DNA of 64,000 nucleotides from NCBI GenBank assembly GCA_004102805.1, contig SCEG01000008.1:1-64000 (forward strand), in the 5' to 3' direction. This document shows positions 61,817-64,000 of the stretch, one piece after another. The DNA is from Muribaculaceae bacterium Isolate-002 (NCI). GTDB lineage: Bacteria; Bacteroidota; Bacteroidia; Bacteroidales; Muribaculaceae. A program made the translations under genes and the position numbers. Numbering within the stretch: position 1 is the first letter of the stretch; each line of letters opens with the position of its first letter. The notes beneath the pieces are model-generated. The model did not search any database. It was given only the letters and a program-made list of their open reading frames with translations, and had not been told where the DNA came from.

Positions 61817-62701
61817 TCAGAAGAATTTGATTTCCTTGCCGAGGATGTCGCCAAGGAGGTTGTTGGCCAGGCGAGATGCGCCGAGGCGGAAATATTCGTT
61901 GTTGAGCCATTCTTCGCCGAGCACTTCCTTGATGACGGTGTAATATTTCACTGCGTCTTCGGTGGTGGCGACGCCGCCGGCGGCCTTGAAACCTATCATT
62001 ATGCCTGTCTTTTCATGATACTCCTTGATGCATTTTGCCATTACGTAGGCAGCTTCGAGCGATGCGCCGGGATATTCCTTGCCTGTGGAGGTCTTGAGGA
62101 AGTCGGCTCCGGAATACATCGAGAGAATCGAGGCTTTCTGTATGTTTTCTGCCGATTTCAACGCGCCGCTCTCGATTATGACCTTGAGGTGGGCGCCGCG
62201 GCATGAATGTTTGATTTCGGAGATTTCATCGCACACTTCCTCGTAGTCTCCGTCGAGGAAATTGCCTACGTTGAGCACGATGTCGATTTCATCGGCGCCA
62301 CCTTCCACGGCGAGAGCTGTCTCGGCGATCTTCACTTCGGGGAAGGTCTGTGACGAGGGAAATCCGCCTGCCACGCAAGCCACGTTCACGGAGCTGACGT
62401 CGAGCACCGTGCGCACTACCTGCGCGAAGTTGGGATATACGCATATCGCGGCCACGTTCTTGAGCTCGGGATACTCTTCGTCGAATGCGTTGACGCGTTC
62501 GGTGAAGTCGGCTACAGAGCGGGGAGAGTCGGTCGACTTGAGTGTGGTGAGGTCGATGGTGTTGAAGAGGAATTTATACACTTCGGTGTTGTTGTTTTCG
62601 GCGAAATGCTCGGCGAGGATTTTCTCTACGGCCTTTTTCACGGCGTTGTCGTCGCCTATGGGGGCGAACGAAGCTATTGCTTCAAGGTGTTTGTCTGTCA
62701 T
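61817..62701 (-). CDS. deoC: Deoxyribose-phosphate aldolase
   Basis: The 294-residue product contains VAAICVYPNFAQVV, EIDIVLNVGNFLDGDY, the Schiff-base Lys region DFLKTSTGKEYPGA and GIMIGFKAAGGVAT, all typical of DeoC. It splits 2-deoxyribose-5-phosphate to acetaldehyde and glyceraldehyde-3-phosphate in deoxynucleoside catabolism. It is the last gene of a dtd-mazG-deoC unit, 24 bp after the mazG-like gene. Confidence 0.95.
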   Translation of the reverse strand: MTDKHLEAIASFAPIGDDNAVKKAVEKILAEHFAENNNTEVYKFLFNTIDLTTLKSTDSPRSVADFTERVNAFDEEYPELKNVAAICVYPNFAQVVRTVLDVSSVNVACVAGGFPSSQTFPEVKIAETALAVEGGADEIDIVLNVGNFLDGDYEEVCDEISEIKHSCRGAHLKVIIESGALKSAENIQKASILSMYSGADFLKTSTGKEYPGASLEAAYVMAKCIKEYHEKTGIMIGFKAAGGVATTEDAVKYYTVIKEVLGEEWLNNEYFRLGASRLANNLLGDILGKEIKFF

Positions 62702-62725
62702 GATTTCAGTGTTTTATATTAATAT

Positions 62726-63094
62726 TCAGTTTTGATCGCAATTGTCTGTTGTTCCCGAAGTTGTTTTGCGGTGTTCGTGGCGGTGCAGGTCGCGTGTGGT
62801 TTTCTTCACCAGATTGCGTCTCATCGCTTCGGTGAGGTCGACTCCCGTCTGGTTGGCGATGGCGGCCACCACCCATATCACGTCGGCGAGTTCGTCGGCA
62901 AGGTCGGGTGTCTCTCCGGCCTTGAATGTCTGGTCGCCATAGAGCCGCGACATCTGCCGGGCCACCTCGCCGGTCTCTTCAGCGAGCACCGCCATGTTGG
63001 TGAGCGGCGAGAAGTAGCCGTGTCCGATGCCGGTAATCCAGTCGTCGACAATCTGTTGCAGGCGCGATAGTGATATTTCTTCGTTGGTGTTCAT
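62726..63094 (-). CDS. MazG-like nucleotide pyrophosphohydrolase
   Basis: The 122-residue product has the all-alpha NTP pyrophosphohydrolase metal motif: EETGEVARQMSRLYGD (E-E-x-x-E) and later DELADVIWVVAAIANQTGVD (E-x-x-D). It hydrolyses nucleoside triphosphates to monophosphates and pyrophosphate, probably for pool cleansing. Its start overlaps the dtd stop (ATGA at 63091-63094), so the two are translationally coupled. The C-terminal tail is His-rich and basic. Confidence 0.9.
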   Translation of the reverse strand: MNTNEEISLSRLQQIVDDWITGIGHGYFSPLTNMAVLAEETGEVARQMSRLYGDQTFKAGETPDLADELADVIWVVAAIANQTGVDLTEAMRRNLVKKTTRDLHRHEHRKTTSGTTDNCDQN

Positions 63095-63543
63095 TCGCAG
63101 AGTCTTGAGTCTATGATTATTGTCACAGGGCCGTCGTTGATGAGCTCGACTGCCATGTCGGCGCCGAATATGCCTTGTTTCACCTCGCGGCCTGCGAGCT
63201 CGGCAAGGCGTCGGCAGTATGCCTCGTAGAGGTCGCGGGCTTCGTCGCCGCCGGCTGACCGCAGATAGCTCGGCCGGTTGCCTTTGCGGGTCGATGCCAG
63301 CAGGGTGAACTGGCTGATGGCCAGCAGTTCGCCGTCGATCTCGGTCACTGAGCGGTTCATCACTCCGGCCTCGTCGTTGAATACGCGCAGCATGGCGGTT
63401 TTGCGTGCGGCATACTCTATGTCATCGGCGGTGTCGCCGCGCTCTACGCCCACGAGTATCATGAGCCCCTTGCCGATGCTTCTGACATAGTCGGGCTCGA
63501 CGCTAACCGATGCCTGCGTCACGCGCTGTATCACTATTCTCAT
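63091..63543 (-). CDS. dtd: D-aminoacyl-tRNA deacylase
   Basis: The 150-residue product starts at the ATG at 63543 (MRIVIQRVTQASVSVEPDYV); an in-frame upstream start at 63591 lies inside the promoter. The active-site SQFTLLAS motif and the C-terminal GPVTIIIDS (Gly-cis-Pro type) are present. It hydrolyses D-aminoacyl-tRNAs and Gly-tRNA-Ala as a translation proofreader. First gene of the operon. Confidence 0.95.
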   Translation of the reverse strand: MRIVIQRVTQASVSVEPDYVRSIGKGLMILVGVERGDTADDIEYAARKTAMLRVFNDEAGVMNRSVTEIDGELLAISQFTLLASTRKGNRPSYLRSAGGDEARDLYEAYCRRLAELAGREVKQGIFGADMAVELINDGPVTIIIDSRLCE

Positions 63544-63588
63544 CTGTCGTTTTCCTGTCTCTGCTTCTGTTATATATAATGCTAAAGA

Positions 63589-63619
63589 CAAAGATAATGT
63601 TTAATTGACAAATGTCAAA
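63589..63619 (-). promoter_or_regulatory. Bacteroidetes-type promoter of dtd-mazG-deoC
   Basis: On the minus strand, TTTG (63616-63619) and TATCTTTG (63589-63596) are separated by exactly 19 nt. The leader to the dtd ATG is about 40 nt. Confidence 0.75.
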
Positions 63620-63732
63620 ACTAAATGTCAAAAACGAGCGCAATTTGGTTAAATAAGATAAATATTTTAATATTATATGTTAAATAAATATAATTGATGC
63701 TCTGCTTATACATATAATTGGTGCAAAATAGC

Positions 63733-63777
63733 TAAATTTGCAGAAGCATGAGTGGAGGAGGCAGGAGCTTCCTCCAT
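63733..63777 (+). promoter_or_regulatory. -7 box and leader hairpin upstream of rimP
   Basis: TAAATTTG at 63733-63740 matches the -7 consensus, but no TTTG lies at -33. A short hairpin (TGGAGGA / TCCTCCA, 63754-63777) follows in the leader. It could occupy an SD-like sequence or simply be leader structure. Confidence 0.4.
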
Positions 63778-63809
63778 TTTGTTGGTATATTTAAATTTAC
63801 AATAATTAT

Positions 63810-64000
63810 ATGATAGACAAAGCCAGATTGACAGAAGTGGTCGAAGATGCCATAAAAGGCACCGACATGTTTCTTGTCGACATCAGAATAAGCGCTGACA
63901 ACCGCATAGTCATCGAGCTCGATTCGGAGACAGGGATGGATATCGACGCCTGCGCCGCGATAACCCGCAGAATTGAGGCCGAATTTGACCGTGACGCCGA
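63810..64000 (+). CDS. rimP: Ribosome maturation factor RimP (5' part, runs off the window)
   Basis: The 63 visible codons start MIDKARLTEVVEDAIKGTDM and continue FLVDIRISADNRIVIELDSE, then DIDACAAITRRIEAEFDRDA. This matches the N-terminal RimP domain, which helps 30S subunit maturation. The frame is open to the end of the window. In Bacteroidetes rimP is usually followed by nusA and infB, which should lie just beyond. Confidence 0.9.
   Translation, partial: MIDKARLTEVVEDAIKGTDMFLVDIRISADNRIVIELDSETGMDIDACAAITRRIEAEFDRDA

Overview
This 64 kb window looks like a chromosomal contig from a member of the Bacteroidales, most plausibly a gut Muribaculaceae-type organism. That placement is an inference from gene content and gene order; no 16S rRNA is present. 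The support is: Bacteroidetes-type promoters (a TTTG box about 19-20 nt upstream of TAnnTTTG), several C-terminal domains resembling type IX secretion sorting signals, a BspA-like leucine-rich repeat protein, Bacteroidetes-restricted families (DUF4919, DUF3822 next to rsmD), a fused SecDF and a TonB-receptor-like outer membrane protein.

Layout, left to right. 0-5 kb: rplU-rpmA, a small Pro-rich lipoprotein, cdd, a membrane-anchored TPR protein and a MATE exporter. 5-11.5 kb: a 1443-residue modular secreted adhesin-like protein and gap. 11.9-18.8 kb: a decay zone with a deleted and frameshifted GH110-like gene, a GH2 beta-mannosidase-like gene split by an in-frame TAG, a DUF1016 nuclease, a degenerate acetyltransferase duplicate and a small secreted-protein gene split by an in-frame TAA. 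18.9-24.5 kb: a tight five-gene minus-strand operon (GH3-family acyl-adenylating enzyme, alkaline phosphatase, DUF4919, pseudokinase, acetyltransferase). 24.5-31 kb: a zinc-ribbon repeat protein, a winged-helix protein, a glycosyltransferase, a flippase and glgB. 31-34.5 kb: an Ig-like lipoprotein, DUF3822 and rsmD. 34.7-36.1 kb: an AT-rich cassette with a Panacea-domain antitoxin and a frameshifted candidate toxin beside tRNA-Arg(CCU). 36.3-39.8 kb: a Tat-signal ferredoxin, a multi-cluster membrane ferredoxin, thyA and folA. 40-48.5 kb: a secreted endonuclease I, an outer-membrane barrel protein, a chimeric scar (duplicated kinase 3' end joined to a Tn5-like transposase end) and a BspA-like protein. 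49-56.5 kb: a uridine-kinase-like enzyme and a complete RND efflux operon. 57-64 kb: secDF, pdxA, a deoC-mazG-dtd operon and the start of rimP.

The intergenic DNA is unusually structured. A roughly 200-bp GC-rich element occurs three times. A 9-bp tandem repeat (GTCRGACRG) occurs at five loci. A 163-bp element with terminal inverted repeats occurs as two full-length copies and one half copy. There are several long hairpins. At least seven genes or gene remnants are broken, so the strain either is undergoing local gene decay or, at homopolymer and single-base sites, carries assembly errors.

No CRISPR array, rRNA operon, prophage or complete insertion sequence was seen. The best candidates for new biology are the Panacea/GNAT-like cassette with its homopolymer frameshift, the pseudokinase-containing operon, and the mobile-looking intergenic repeats.
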